Translations under genes and position numbers: made by a program
Notes under the pieces: generated by a model
Seen by the model: only the letters and a program-made list of their open reading frames with translations
Database searches by the model: none
What the model was told of the DNA's origin: nothing
Shown here: one piece after another, positions 44,144 to 56,707 of the stretch
Position numbering within the stretch: position 1 is the first letter of the stretch
How the letters are laid out: every line of letters starts with the position of its first letter
From: Lineus longissimus
Lineage: Eukaryota > Nemertea > Pilidiophora > Heteronemertea > Lineidae
Assembly (NCBI RefSeq): GCF_910592395.1
Contig: NC_088310.1
Coordinates: forward strand, 15,259,501-15,323,500
Direction of reading: 5' to 3'
DNA length: 64,000 nt

Positions 44144-45380
44144 ACACATTCACCTATGCCATCCTTCCAAGTACCAGATGAGACAAGTTGTCAATCGCTT
44201 TCTCTTTGCCTTCGACATGGACAAAGCCATCGAAGGTAAAACAGACAGTTGCCACGTCTGCGTGTCTCTTCTCAACACCCCACATACTGTGATTGATTGA
44301 GCAGACCACTACAGAAACAGCAGACACCATCGGCGCATCATTCGCCAGTGATATCATAAAAAGAAATTGTCAGGTCATCCTAGTTCTGAGAGAATGCATC
44401 ACATCATTCACCAAAGCATCACTCATCGACAACGAACGACATGACACCATTAGAGACACCCTTATTTGCCAGGCATGTGACATTCGTCCCCTCGACGCCC
44501 CCCCCCCCCCCCGCAGTGATACGCACGAATCCAGGCACGGGATACAGAGCATTAGTTGACGAAAAGTTACTCCTGAAACACAGACTATCCATCGAGGTCC
44601 ACCGCCCGAAAAACCTTAACAAAAATCCAGTCACAGAAAAAGCAATTCAGGAACTGGAAAAGGAACTCCTAAATTTCGACCCAATGGGTGGCACCGTGTC
44701 CGAAAAAACGCTTACACTGGCCGTTGCTAATCTTAACAACCGATTCATTCACGCGGATTATCTTCACGTGAGATGTGGTCACAACGCGACCAATTCACTA
44801 ACAAGCAAATAAACTTGTCTGATCACGATATCATTATGAAACAGCACAGTGAGCGAGTTTCAAACGATGTCCACAGCGAAAAGGCAAAAGCACCATCAGG
44901 AAGAAGTCCTAAATGTGAGTCAGTCGAGATTGGTGACCTCGTCTACCTCTTCAGTGACCGCAATTAGAACTCGACTCGCGACCGCTAAAAAGTCACAGAA
45001 TCAGACGCAAATTGGTGTAACATACGCAAATAAGTCGGCTCACAGCTACGAAACGCTTCATATCGCATCAAGAAATCTGAATGTTACAGGGTGTCCAATC
45101 TAGAAAACAGCGGTCTTTGCCAAGACACGCGCGCCGGCGATGACTCGGACGATGAGTTTGTGGAAGAAATGCCAAAGGCCAAACCATGCGTTCAGCAACT
45201 ACGCGAAATTGATCAACCGCCACCGCTGCAAATCCCTCTGGAAATTATACCGCAAACCGCAGATCACGCGCCTGTAAACGGACCAAATACCGACAGCGCA
45301 ATAGCTCCATGTGAGAATACACAACGCCAATCAACCCGAACACACACACACGCACACACACATCCACACACCTGTTAGCT
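44144..45380 (+). pseudogene. Gypsy-2, piece 3: integrase and C-terminal tail
   Basis: Picks up the integrase zinc finger (HLCHPSKYQMRQVVNRF, SCHVCVSLLNT). Core fragments follow with frameshifts near 44290-44500 (ILVLRECITSFTKASLID; PPAVIRTNPGTGYRAL; KNPVTEKAIQELEKELL, holding the catalytic Glu), then SLTSK*INLSDHDIIMKQH and the GDLVYLFSDRN tail. The C-terminal acidic/proline-rich region ends in an AC microsatellite (45340-45372) and a stop near 45377. A C run at 44500-44513 interrupts the core. Confidence 0.75.
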
Positions 45381-45532
45381 ACAACTTGCAAGATTTGCAA
45401 AAACAATACTCTCAATCTCATCACCGGGAGTTATAATAAAGCAGATTATTAGATCAAAAGTGTTATTACGTGTGTGTAAATAAGTGATAAATGTCCCAGA
45501 TTATGAATTGATATGATCAATTGTTTTGGTCG

Positions 45533-45830
45533 GAATAGAGATTTTTCAAACAATGGTGAAGTATTTGAGTGTGGTAGAACTAACCTCTAAATGTTCGATG
45601 TCAACTCTCCATCATGATCACAGAGAAACCTAGTCTCGTTCTGGGAACGAGAGGTCTGAGGCTTGAGTTCGTCTAGGGCCCTCCCCGCCATCTTAGGATG
45701 CAGCCGTAGGTACGCCTCGGGAAGCACCGATCCATCGTTTCGGTTCAGCTTGGCTTTGCGAAGTCGTATTTGCCTCCTTGATCTTCCGGTTGAATTTTCG
45801 TGGCTCCTGGTCAATGATCACGATGAAATC
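45533..45830 (-). pseudogene. Penelope-like element, 3' fragment
   Basis: Minus frame 45814-45587 reads RLRKAKLNRNDGSVLPEAYLRL, the segment after the GIY-YIG domain in Penelope-like proteins. The following 3' end (45640-45533) matches, inverted, 49340-49450 and, in direct orientation, 47900-48015. Confidence 0.75.
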
Positions 45831-45914
45831 AATTACAAGCTTAGAGGTCACATGCGGTTCGGATTAGGGGAAAAGACTACCGATCAGCTCGCCTGCCATC
45901 GGAATCATACGGTT

Positions 45915-47659
45915 GGCCCATATTCATAAAAGCCTGCTAAGCCTAGATGGCAACTATTTTTGACCCTAGCTGCCAACTAAGCGTATTTGATACTAATTGT
46001 TATTCATAAATCCCCGCTCACCTTATTTTTTGTGCTAAGTTCTCTGTTGACTTTAGAGGTGCTCTGGGGCAAGATTTTTCAATGCAACTGTGTTCTGTTC
46101 ATTCCCCTTGACATATTCCTTAAATTTTAGCATTATTGCATTATCGCATTTTGAAATCTTGAAATCTTAAGCCAATTGAATATCATCGTAATCATGCTAG
46201 TTTTGATATGTTCTTGCCTCTACAAGTGATATTTTGATTTGATATTTTATGTGTGCTCATATTACCCCCTCTAGTATTAAGGAGGTTGAATAGCGCCTCC
46301 AGAAGCAAGCAACAGCGCCACCCGTAGCAGAAATAAGAACTGCTTAGTGACGTCATGTTTTCCATATACGGCATCTCATTTGCATATTTTTACAACCTTA
46401 TTTACTACGAGTTATAAATATGCCAGTAGCACGTGGATCATGCCGGGCGGCGCTCTGTCAGGTGTTTCCACTATGGGTTACATAATCGGCTACAAAGAGG
46501 CCAGTGTTCTAGTAAATGAAGTTAGCAATGATAGCGAAAGAATGTTAGTGTATGTTACGCAGCCAATAGCGATAGCAGTGAGTTGGAGAGAGGAGAAAAT
46601 GGAAAATGGAGAGAATAGTAGTGTGGATTTCGAGTCCCAAGAAGAAACTTTGCAAAGTTTTCATCAAACTGATAATCATATTCCTTCCTTCTCTGTCTCC
46701 AACAATTAAAACTTGCTGCAGTCAACCTGATGCGTTTATCCGCGAGCGAATCGACGAGACGAGGCATTTTTCAAGCATCCGAATGGTACCTTACAGATCC
46801 GCAAGGGGCGCGTTACCGAAAATGTTGCAAAAATCAATAACGTGATCGTAAATATTGTCATATTTTCAAAATGAGAGTATGTAAATGATACGCAAACGGT
46901 AAACCAATGAAAGGCCAGTATCTATTGAACCTTACAAGTGATTTGGGGGCCTTGAAACACCTTATATTTATCAATGAAACCTTATTCCCGCCTAAGGTTT
47001 TGACCGAACCGTGCAAAACTCCCCTTTTTTTCCCGGGCAGTTCCCTTTAAATGACATTGAAAAATCCTAAAATGTCAAAAAATAACAAATTATCAAAATA
47101 TTGATAATTTCTATACAATATCACGAACATCAAATGATAATTTCTTTTCACTAGTGCATAAGAAGTAACTCTAGTTTCCAGAAAAACTCAAAAATGTAGG
47201 CAAAACAAAATGTAAACAACCGGGTATACCTTTTTTATTTTGGGGCCTTTTTAATTCTCAAAATCAAACTATCAAAACCCTGCAACATTAAAGTATGCCA
47301 ATAGGAAAATGATAGACAATTCCAACCATATGCGGCAAACGGAATCACAATCGGTCAATCTAGTGCGTAGTTACAAATAATTTTAGGTGTTGATATTAAG
47401 TCGAAAGGCACACATACAATGCTCACATGCCATCCCCTATTGAAAGTCAAACTAACGCGTCTTATGGTATGTGGGTTAGGGCAAGGCCAAATGCCTAGCT
47501 AACAACTAACAAAATCTTAGCTGACAACTACCTGGCAATGTTCTTGGCAGGGTTTTATGAATAGGAAAATAGCAGCATACTATGGAGCAGCCAACTGGGC
47601 ATTTGGCAGTCAGCAAAGGCCTAGTTTTCTAGTTAAGCAGGGTTTTATGAATATGGGCC
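45915..47659. mobile_element. 1.7-kb non-autonomous element with 24-bp TIRs
   Basis: Left end GGCCCATATTCATAAAAGCC (45915-45934) and four more bases pair with 47636-47659 (23 of 24). Extra partial copies of the end (TATTCATAAA at 46003; CAGGGTTTTATGAATAGG at 47549) lie subterminally. No transposase frame; the ORFs inside are short. The interior holds a CRE (46347-46354) and ATTTGCAT (46378-46385). Target duplication unclear. It lies between the two Penelope-like fragments. Confidence 0.65.
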
Positions 47660-49375
47660 CTGTTACCCCAAGTACTATCCCTGACAAGGATATCATTACT
47701 GCTACAGAAGTGGCGTGCCACAAACTCGACCATGACTATGAGGAAGCTGCTCTCTTGAGGAATGAGGTGGTAGGTATACTGCAGAATGCCAAACCCCCTA
47801 AGCCAAACATCACCAAGGAGGAGAGGAAAGCCATAAAGTCCCTCAAAGACAAAAAGGACATTATCATCCTGAAGAGATTCATCCGTCACGTAGTAATCTA
47901 GTCAAAATAGAGATTTTTCAAACAATGACGAAGTATTTGAGTGTTAAAGAACTAAACTCCAAATGTTCGATGTCAACTGTCCATCTTGATTGGACCTAGT
48001 CTCGTTCTAGAAACGATGCTAAGTCCGAGGATCACCTACCACCTGGCTAGACACTTGGCTGACCTGCTCAAGCCCCTGGTTAGTCAATCAACTGAGCACA
48101 TCAACAAATCCCAAGGAGCTCTTCAACAAAATTCGAGAGATCACGTTAGAGGATGGAGAAGTGCTCACCTCGATGACACAGACCTCTTTAATTACAAGCG
48201 TACCCGGTAAAGAAGTGGTCCATATGGCTACTAAGAGAGCATAAGAAGACAACACTTGGAACGAACGTACCCTGCTGACCCCCAAGGAATTGGGGAACTA
48301 CTCCTCTTAGTGGTGAACATTACACATAACGCTGTGATTTACGAACAGACCTCTGGTATGGCGATCGGCTCCCCATTGTCCCCCGTCCTAGCCAACTTAT
48401 TCAATGAGGAGTTTGAACGTAACGCATTGGACACTGCCCCCCATCGCCCTAGATGATGGGGGGATTATTGATGACACCGTAGTGGTTAACGATAAATCAA
48501 ATGAACAGGAACTTTTGAGCACATCAACAGGCAATACTGCGACATCGAGAGGGAAAACAACAACCGCCTTCCCAAACTGGATGTCATGATGATCAGGAAC
48601 CCAGACAACTCCATTACAGACGTGTTTAGAAATGAGACCCACACTGACCACTACCTACAATGGTCCTCCAACAATCCTATCAGATAAAACCTGGGTATAG
48701 TGAGAACAATGATGCACCGAGCTGATACTCTCATGAAAGATGCCAACCTGAGTGCAGCAGAGAAGGAGAAAGTTTGGGACATGTTACGTCACTGCGATTA
48801 CCCGGAATGGGCTCTCAAGGAGGGAGAGTAGTGACCGAGGTAAAGACAAAATGACTAACGTCAACCCCAGGGACAAGATGCAGCGCCCCGCCGGTTTCGC
48901 AGCCCCCCCCCCTTATATGAAAAGTGTTGAAACGAGCATATGCGAAACACAATGTGAGCCTGTTCTGAAAACCGAGATACACTCTGAGCAACACCCTGGT
49001 TAGCCCAAAGGACCGCTTACAACTTAGAGAAAAATGTGGGGTGATTAACAAGGTTGGATGTGAACAGTTTGGTGCGGTGTATGTGGGAGAAACGGAGTCC
49101 ATTGACCGGCGGGACTATAAATCAGCCCTGAGTCAACACCAACTATCACCCAACAATCGAGATATGTTGTGACCACTAAGCCTGTGATTGATTCCATCGA
49201 GACCAGGAGCCATGAAAACTCTATCGGAAGATCAAGGAGGTAGTGCTAATAGAACTTAAAATCAAGCTAAATCGTAACAATGGATCGGAGCTTCCCTGGG
49301 CCTACTTACCGCTGCTCCACGAGGAGGCGGGGGACCTAGCCTTGTTCCTAGAACGAGACTAGGTCACTCCGTGAT
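47660..49375 (+). pseudogene. Penelope-like retroelement (RT plus GIY-YIG), broken
   Basis: 47668-47890: N-terminal domain (TPSTIPDKDIITATEVACHK, ITKEERKAIKSLKDKKDIIIL). A 110-bp inverted fragment of the element's own 3' end (47900-48015) interrupts it. RT resumes at 48030 (YHLARHLADLLKPLV) with SGMAIGSPLSPVLANLFNEEFE near 48355-48420, a degraded catalytic box (IIDDTVVV), NETHTDHYLQWSSNNP and HRADTLMKDA. GIY-YIG endonuclease at about 49032-49140 (GVINKVGCEQFGAVYVGET), then LNRNNGSELPWAYLPLL to 49312. Frameshifts throughout. Penelope elements prime from nicked DNA using this endonuclease. Confidence 0.85.
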
Positions 49376-51556
49376 CAATAATCGGACAGTTGACGGTTAG
49401 TTCTTTAACACGAAATTACTTCGTCACTGTTTGAAGAATCTCTATTCTGACTGGATAACTACGTGACGGATAAATCTCAACGATCAATTGTTTTTATTTA
49501 CATAAAACGCAGTGTTTTCTTTGTTTTGAGCCTATTGTTGTAAATGTCTCTCCCCTGCTTGAACATGGTGTGGGCTAACCCACATGCACTCATGTGAGAC
49601 ATGTAAAGGGTCCAAGGAGAGGAGCTAATTAGTATTCACACTAAAGGTCACTCTGGGTGTTTGCATCACACCTCATTAACCCCATTCAACTAAGGCCTTT
49701 GTTTTGTAAAGGCCTATTTTGGGAAGCCCTAGTATTTTTTACAGGTTTTCTGGAAATCTGACCTTTTGGAGAAATTCCTAGAAAGGTCGGACAATATCGG
49801 AGAAATGTCATATGAATGGACAAATCAGGAAAAAGTTTGAGAGACCTTTAATAAGTCGGAAAAAGCCTCCTCCGAGTGACATTGGCCGTTGTGAAACCTG
49901 AAGAGACATTATGAAGAAATGGATGGTCTATGGGACCATGGCCTTGCAGATCTTTTGGGGTTTTTTTATACAGAATAATCAGTGTTCGCCGCTGGCTTCG
50001 TTCCATGATATAAAGGGGGTTCTATGTTCCTCTGGTTATCTGTCTGATGTTCCTCTTGTGTCTCCTATAGTCTTTTGGCCAACAAAACCCCTTTTTATGC
50101 ATTTACTTTTCGGCAACATCGGGCGACATTCAGGGCCTAGAGGCTTCATCTCCTAATTATGTATCTTATGAATTCACTTCGCCAATATTGTAAAAGGGCA
50201 ATTTTTATAGGCCACTTTGAAACTGAAAATGGTGCAGACGCCATTCGGTCAAGCTTGTACGTGAAAAGAAAAGTGGAAAACTTGTTTATTCACAACAACG
50301 GCTTCATGGCATAGTGGGTAAGACGGCAGCAATCAAGTGGTCGAACCAGCTCGAGGAATATTTTTACATTTTTCTTTTCACGAGAGCGCCTCTGTGACCT
50401 GTCTCGTCAATGAACTTGTTGAACCTTCATGAAAATGAGCATTACTTTTTGTTCAGGAATAAGTTAAATTTGTTTTATAAAAATGTGAGGTAACTTCAAA
50501 TGGTCACTTGAACGGGAGCCCCTGAAAATATTTAGGCGATGACGTAGAGGTGTTTCAAGGTACAGCGGTGCAGCCATTTTGAATTGCTTATCAAGAAATC
50601 CTGGAGTGGAGAGGTTGTCTTATTTTAGTAATTTAAACATTTATTTCAATATTGAACAGGTATAGTCGAGGTTTCAACAACATGTTTTGAGTTTAAGTAA
50701 ACCTTCCAAGCTTTTGAGCCGCCCCGTATACCTCCAGATCATGCCTGAACTCAGCCCAACGGTCGTGGTCTGCCAAGTCTCGCTACTTCCACTCTAATTT
50801 AAACCGTCCCAAGTAGATCAATTTCAATCAACTAGCACGCATATACTCCTACATACAAATACATGCTGTTCTAATTCACCTGACAATAGTCACGTAATTT
50901 CCTTCCGTCGATCCCGCAAGCTTTTGAGGGTCGAGCCTTCATTGAGAATTTGGTCAAAAATGACGTCACAAGTGGTGAACTTGGCACACAAATTCCTAGA
51001 AGGTTCATCCGGTATTGAGCCGTCGACTTCAATATTAAAGTTAGTCATTTTCAAGGAATAAAACCTCAAAAATAGACTTGAAAAAGTACCTGGTCGAGGT
51101 TTGAATATTGAATATTTTGTTTAAATGCTTCTGGGCTCCCGTACTGTTCCGCAAGGGTCCATCTCCAGATCACGCCCGAACTCGGCTCAACAGAAAGTAA
51201 AGCCGTTATTTTCGGCATCACGATAGAGCCAGAATACTTCCGACGACCTTCCGGAAATGCCCGAATAGTTCCAGATAACGACGAAAATGACGTCGAATGT
51301 CCGCGATGTTGCTTTGTCATGGTTTTGTTCAAACAACTTGGGGACCTGCTTTAAACGATTGTGAAACCAGATACATTCGCTTTGGATTTCATCAGTTCAT
51401 CAGATTGATGAGCCACGTTCTGGCGTTCTGGTGTTTTACTCGTACTGGGATATAGTCATAAGCCATCCTGAATTAACCTTTCAAAGTCAGAAGAATAGCA
51501 GGCCCCATCGTAAAGTCAAGATCTCCCAAGGTCTTCCCAACACTTTGCCGTGTCTC
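49376..51556. other. Sparse non-coding region
   Basis: No gene supported. A tRNA-like stretch at about 50308-50360 (TGGCATAGTGGGTAAGACGG then GGTCGAACC) has A- and B-box-like words and could be a SINE head. It is bracketed by inverted GTGAAAAGAAAA (50262) and TTTTCTTTTCAC (50370). Two similar phrases around CCAGATCA(T/C)GCC(T/C)GAACTC occur at 50734 and 51170. Confidence 0.4.
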
Positions 51557-52608
51557 TCAGAGACAGCCCTCTTCCACGGTTAATGTCTCTGACTGTACTG
51601 TCACGGACGCCCCATCCCAAAATTGCCTGTGATATTGCATCAGCATAACAGACACCCAAGTGTTCTTGACGGTGGTGATTCTGTAGATGGAGAACACCTT
51701 TCGTGTCCTAGGTGGAATCAAAAATGGGCACTCGGATCTTACTGTGACATTTGCTGCCATATAGCGACCGTGCATCAGCTCATAGTCTGACGTAAAGCTG
51801 ACGTCATAGTCACACGATTCCCCACTGTGTTTCTTGAACTCTTCCGACAGTTTAATTTTTGAGCTGTTGCTGTACATGTTTAGTTTGACGAATTTGGTGA
51901 GAGTTAGTTCCTGAGGAATCTGGTTGTACCCGCTCCGGCAATCTCGTTCAAGGTTTTCACAGACAAGCTCTGCGACCTTTTTCTTTGCAATGATGCGCTC
52001 ATCTATTTGATGGTTGGAATTATTAAGCCTTATTTCCATGATTTCCAACTCGGGAACTTTACAAAGCTCAAACATGCAAAGAGAATCCTCCCCCCAAGTC
52101 GTGGTCCAACAGCGGTAATTGGCAACGGCATAACATTCCCCGTTGGCTTCTCCGTACTGGTACGGGATTATCCGAGGTTGAGTCGTGCCAAGCTGCATGG
52201 CAACCACCCGAATCCCACCGATGTCTGGCGGCTTGTTGGTTTTCTCCAACCAAAGGTAGAACAGGCAGAGTCCCCACCCATAGCTTGGAGATGCTCCGCG
52301 ACCGAAGAAGATCAACATCTTTTCCCCAACCTGGTGACCCCACTTGTACTGCTCCTTTGTAGATTCTTTCCCATTTTTATCACTGCACCTTTGTACTCCA
52401 CCGCGGATAGCATAATGTTCACCTTTGTCCGGCGCCATGTAGATTTTGAAGTACGTATGCACATTCGGACGCACATAAACTCCTGAAACTACATTAAATT
52501 CATCCAACGTGCGGTTTGAGAGGTCTATAGTTCCCCATATTTCTTCGCCAACCTTACGATCCATCTGGTAGATGAAAAGCCTGCCTCCAACGATGCGTAT
52601 GCCAAGAT
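51557..52608 (-). CDS. Unrecognised secreted/soluble-type protein, 3'-terminal exon
   Basis: A 350-codon intact frame from a splice acceptor (TTTTCTTCTAG, exon starts 52608) to the stop at 51557. The first Met at 52564 is preceded by in-frame coding (GIRIVGGRLFIYQ), so the true start is in an upstream exon I cannot find. Two halves: an N-terminal part with many Trp, Gly and Cys (KIYMAPDKGEHYAI, GWGLCLFYLWLE, YRCWTTTWGEDSLCMF), and a C-terminal Ser/Thr-rich beta-type part (SFTSDYELMHGRYMAANVTV, ECPFLIPPRTRKVFSIY). The C-terminal alternation and IPP turn faintly recall aerolysin-type beta-pore folds, but I do not claim it. No frame damage, so probably a host gene. Confidence 0.65.
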
Positions 52609-53044
52609 CTAGAAGAAAAGATGCAAAAAAGGTTTTAAAATTTACAGACAGGAAGGATCATTGTAACACTATACTTCTGTTTCTTGAGGGACGCTGAATG
52701 AGACGTATGCAGGAATTTCACCAGACGTCACAAGTGTCAAGGCTCTATTCCGTGTCCGCCATTTAGTAGCATGTCGAAATTATTCTGAAAGAAAAAGGGA
52801 TGAATGCCGATACGTTTTTTTTAATGAATACTTTCTGTGATTATTATTATACCATGCAAGAACTCCTGGTGAGAATGTTATTAGCTGAACACGATTTTCG
52901 ACGATCCTTCGCCCTACGAGCAGTGATCGTTTTTGGCTTCAAAATGAATTTTACGTGATCCCACACGTCATGGAAATCATTCAAACTTGTACTTATGCTT
53001 CTCATCCACATACTCATCGTCATATGCTTCTCATCCACATACTT
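52609..53044. other. Non-coding; short tandem repeat
   Basis: Intron or flank upstream of the 51557-52608 exon; no further exon found. CTTCTCATCCACATACT is present twice (52997-53044). Confidence 0.4.
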
Positions 53045-53925
53045 TTATTCAATATTTTTATCAATGATCTTTGAGTAGAACTAGACCAATGCGACTCTGC
53101 TGGTGTCATGATCGCTCAGTTCCTTTTTAACTATTTTTCCTATGGCCTTCCAGATGACCTTAATCTGTGCACCACCACCACCACCACTGGTCTTCAAAAA
53201 CTTATAGACATCTGTGGTGATTATGCAAAGTTATGGAGATTCAGTTTCGGCATCAAAAAGACTAAGTGTATGGTCATTGGTCCTAACGTCTTTCAAGAAG
53301 AACCTATCTGGACTGGTCTATAGAAACTATTGGCGTCAAATTTGACAACAATTGTACTTTTTCATGTCATGTTGAGGGTAGGATTAGAAATTGTACCAAG
53401 TAATATTACAGTCTAGTTAAGTGCGTGCTTTCCTAGCCCTCTCTGCGTTGAAGAAAAAAACGGGTTGTGGAGAGCAGTTTGTGCTCCCTCTCTACTTTAT
53501 GGCATGGCCTCAGTTAACATTAGCAAGGGTAATCTGAAGAAACTCGAGTCGACACATGGCACATTAGCAAAAGGCACAGACATAGTGCTCTTATTCTAGC
53601 CCTTGGCATAAAGAAACTGTAAGAAACATTAACAAGCCAAACTGTTGGTCTTTTCAGGCGCCTGGTTAGCATTGACTGCCCGGCTAGGGATCTGGTTTTG
53701 GCCCTGCTAGGAAACTACTGAACCTAGGACAATCAAACTTGCACAGATAATGTCTTTTACCAAATGTTGAAAATCTACAATGACAAAAAGACAATGGCAT
53801 GGCATCTTCTTAATTAGATAAACAATGCTTCATTTCAGAGGCCTAGAATCCGCAGAAAGAATCATTATTTTGCCACCAAACTGCTTGTAGGCCTAGATCT
53901 ATTGGAGCACTAACTGTGAATATCG
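53045..53925 (+). pseudogene. LINE reverse transcriptase fragment
   Basis: Shifted frames read FNIFINDL, a degenerate YADD region (YGLPDDLNLC at 53150), then LQKLIDICGDYAKLWRFSFG and IKKTKCMVIG, the palm/thumb of CR1/Jockey-like LINE RT. Later parts (HVEGRIRNCTK, DCPARDLVL) are recognisable to about 53900. Multiple stops. A CACCACCAC run lies at 53167. Confidence 0.75.
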
Positions 53926-54589
53926 ATAAAATACTAATTATTTAAATCGTTCTTGCTGAAAAGTGATTCTTAAGAGTGACTATTCTTGCAGGTTGGTGAC
54001 TCCGCTGATGTCTATTGTGTCAATCAGAAACTAATTACTGACCATGGGAATGACTTATGTCACCCAATATGACATTTTCTTGTAGTGCATTGTGAGCAGA
54101 TTATGCACAGTTCTTTAGAATTATGTTTGGGTGGATTATTGGTGGTCTCAGCATTCATGCACATACAAGTCAAAACCGAAATGTACAAACTACATGGATT
54201 ATTTGCTCAGATAACTTTCTATCCTTATGGTGGAACAGATTCGAGGATCAAGTGTATTGCCAGGGAAAGTAATGGTTTGAGTAGCCTTCCAGCAAACAGG
54301 TTTGTGATCATGTTATATTGAAGCCTGAATTAATGAAATGTTTGAAGGTCAAGAACAACTATAGCCTGTTTCAACATTTAAAAGAAATCTTCCAAAGATT
54401 CTACAAACTACAGGGTGGATTTTTTTACCTCTAAGGAAGTAGGTTGCCGATTTGGCTTTGTTGCGAAACAACAATGCTTTTCATAATGAATGAGAATGCT
54501 TACCAGCAAAGCTTTCAGTACGGAGTACGAATAAACTCCTTTCCTGTATGTGTTCAAAGGATATCTCTAAAATCGAGAGTGAAAACAAT
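53926..54589. other. No supported gene
   Basis: Short frames only (for example 54085-54321). Sequence just upstream of the Polinton polymerase; may be its decayed N-terminal region. Confidence 0.4.
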
Positions 54590-56707
54590 CTCAAGATTAA
54601 TGTGTTCATGTTACAAATATACGTGAGGCAAAACTAGAACCTATCTATCTGTCAGGAAGTGTTAAGAACTATGATGATGATGATGTAATTGATATTCTTT
54701 ATTTCAAGGGTCATTTCATGTACATAACTGACATCAATATGTTCTTCTGGACTGGTACTCATACTGTGTATCTCTGTAGGAGGTGTATGAATTACTTTCA
54801 TCGTAAGTCTACACTTGAGAATCATAAGAAGAAATGTAATGTACATGAATAAGATTAGTGTACCAACACTGAATAGTAAATGGTCTCAACTTAAGTTTGA
54901 AAAACATTCAATAAATAACAGAGTTCCTTTTGTTATCTATGCAGATTTAGAGTCAATAAACATAACTGTAGTATCAGTAGAGAGTACTAGTAAGAAACTT
55001 TTTAAACAGAACGCATTAGCTGTTGGAGTTAATGTTCATTCTGATTATCAATGTCTTTACAATAATCAGTATTTAAGTCATAGAGGTCCAGATATTTTAG
55101 ACGTGTTTTGTAACTGTTTAATAAGAATGGAAGAACAATTCTCAGATTTTTGAACTGTAACTATCCTTTGATAATGTATGTTAAAGAGTCGAGCTCTGCT
55201 GTCGGGACATAGTCCGATTCGACTTCCTCGGATTGGTATAGATACCACACAAAAACACGATGTTACTACTGCAATCAATTACTAAGTTATGATAAGGTCA
55301 AGGACCATGATCACTACAATGGTAGTTTTAGAAGTGCTGCTCACAGCTCTTGCAATCTGAATTAAAAGAAAGCCATGTTCGTTCTAGTGTTTTTTTCACA
55401 ATCTTAGTAATTATGATTCTCACCTATTTATTAAAGATTTAATGACTAAACTACCCAACATAAGAAACGTAAATTCCTTGCCAAAACAGCAGAACAATAC
55501 ATTTCATTTCAGTTCGGGTGTTTTAGGTTCTTAGACTCATAAAGATTCCTACAGTCCAGTTTAGATAACACAACCAGATCAATGGTAGACGATGACTTCA
55601 AAATTACAAGACAGATGTTCCCTGATACTACAGACTTCAAACTATTGAGGAAGAAAGGATCAGTTCCTTATTCCTTTTACACGTCACATGAAAGCTACAA
55701 TGTCACTTACCTAGAGAAGTCCATGTTCTTTGAGACCAACTACATAGTGCATTACAGGATGCTACAGTTTTACCTCAAGCACGGAATGGTACTTAAGATA
55801 GTTCATTCAATGATAAGTTTCAGGCAGTCTAAGTGGTTGGTGTCCTACATTGATTTTAATACTAAAAGGAGGATGGATTCTAAGACTGATTTTGAGAAAG
55901 ATTATTTCAAGTTAATGAATAATGCTTTCTACGGTAAGACCTGTGAGAACATAAGGAACATGATGGAGATTGAGTTGGAAACAGAAGGTGAAGGAGCCAG
56001 GAGTGTAATGGCCAATCCCAGGTTTTCATCAATATGCATATTTGACGAACATAATGCTGCTATTAGCATAAGGAAAACATCAATGAAATTTGACAAACCA
56101 ATTTACGTAGGAGCTACAGTACTTGAATTGGCCAAATTATTGACATATGAATTCTACTATGAGGTTCTTCAACCATATTTTGGTGAGAAGAACCTTGAAC
56201 TACTGTATCTTGATGCATATTCTTTTGTATGGAAGATAAAAACTGTTGATTTAATTGAAGACTTCAAAGGGTTAAGGGACCACTTTGACTTCAGTAATTA
56301 CCCAAAAGATCATCCTCTCTACGACACTAACAAGAAGAAGGTGCCAGGTTATTTTACGGATGAGCTAGGAGGAGAAGACATTACTGAATTCATTGCATTT
56401 AGAAGTAAAATGTATACTTACAGGACCAAGACTATGAATTCCTCCAGAAAACATGACAAAGTGTCAGGAACAAGAAGTGTCAAGAAATGAAATGGTATTT
56501 GGAAAGAATGTAGTGAAGAGAGATATTGCATTCAATGATTATGTTGACTGTCTAGAGAATAGTAAGTCATTTAATCATAAAATGAGACACTTGATATCAG
56601 ATTAACACCAGATTTATTTATAAGATGTCAATAAGAAAAGTCGTAGTCCTTTTGATGACAAGAGATTCATACTAGGGGATGGGATAACTACGTTACCTTT
56701 TAGTATG
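54590..56707 (+). pseudogene. Polinton protein-primed DNA polymerase B, palm motif A missing, motif C altered
   Basis: Decayed N-terminus (LKINVFML, then a zinc-finger-like YLCRRCMNYFHRKSTLENH at about 54770-54815). Exonuclease motifs: RVPFVIYADLES (54920-54955), HNLSNYDSHLF (55400), with stops between. 55582-56490 is open: after YLEKSMFF the frame goes directly to ETNYIVHYRMLQFYLKHG, so the segment with palm motif A (DxxSLYP) is deleted. Motif B is KLMNNAFYGKT. Motif C is YLDAYS where DTDS is expected, losing the second Asp. After 56490 a frameshifted tail ends in FDDKRFILGDGITTLPF (about 56655-56705). The enzyme replicates Polinton DNA; this copy cannot. Confidence 0.9.

Noticed and set aside
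44293-44559. Separate small genes around 44.3-45.4 kb
   Set aside because: All are shifted pieces or antisense shadows of the Gypsy-2 integrase.
45340-45372. Functional His/Thr-rich protein tail
   Set aside because: AC microsatellite read through at the end of Gypsy-2 coding.
50308-50360. tRNA gene
   Set aside because: A- and B-box-like words are present, but B is one base short and no cloverleaf can be drawn; at most a SINE head.
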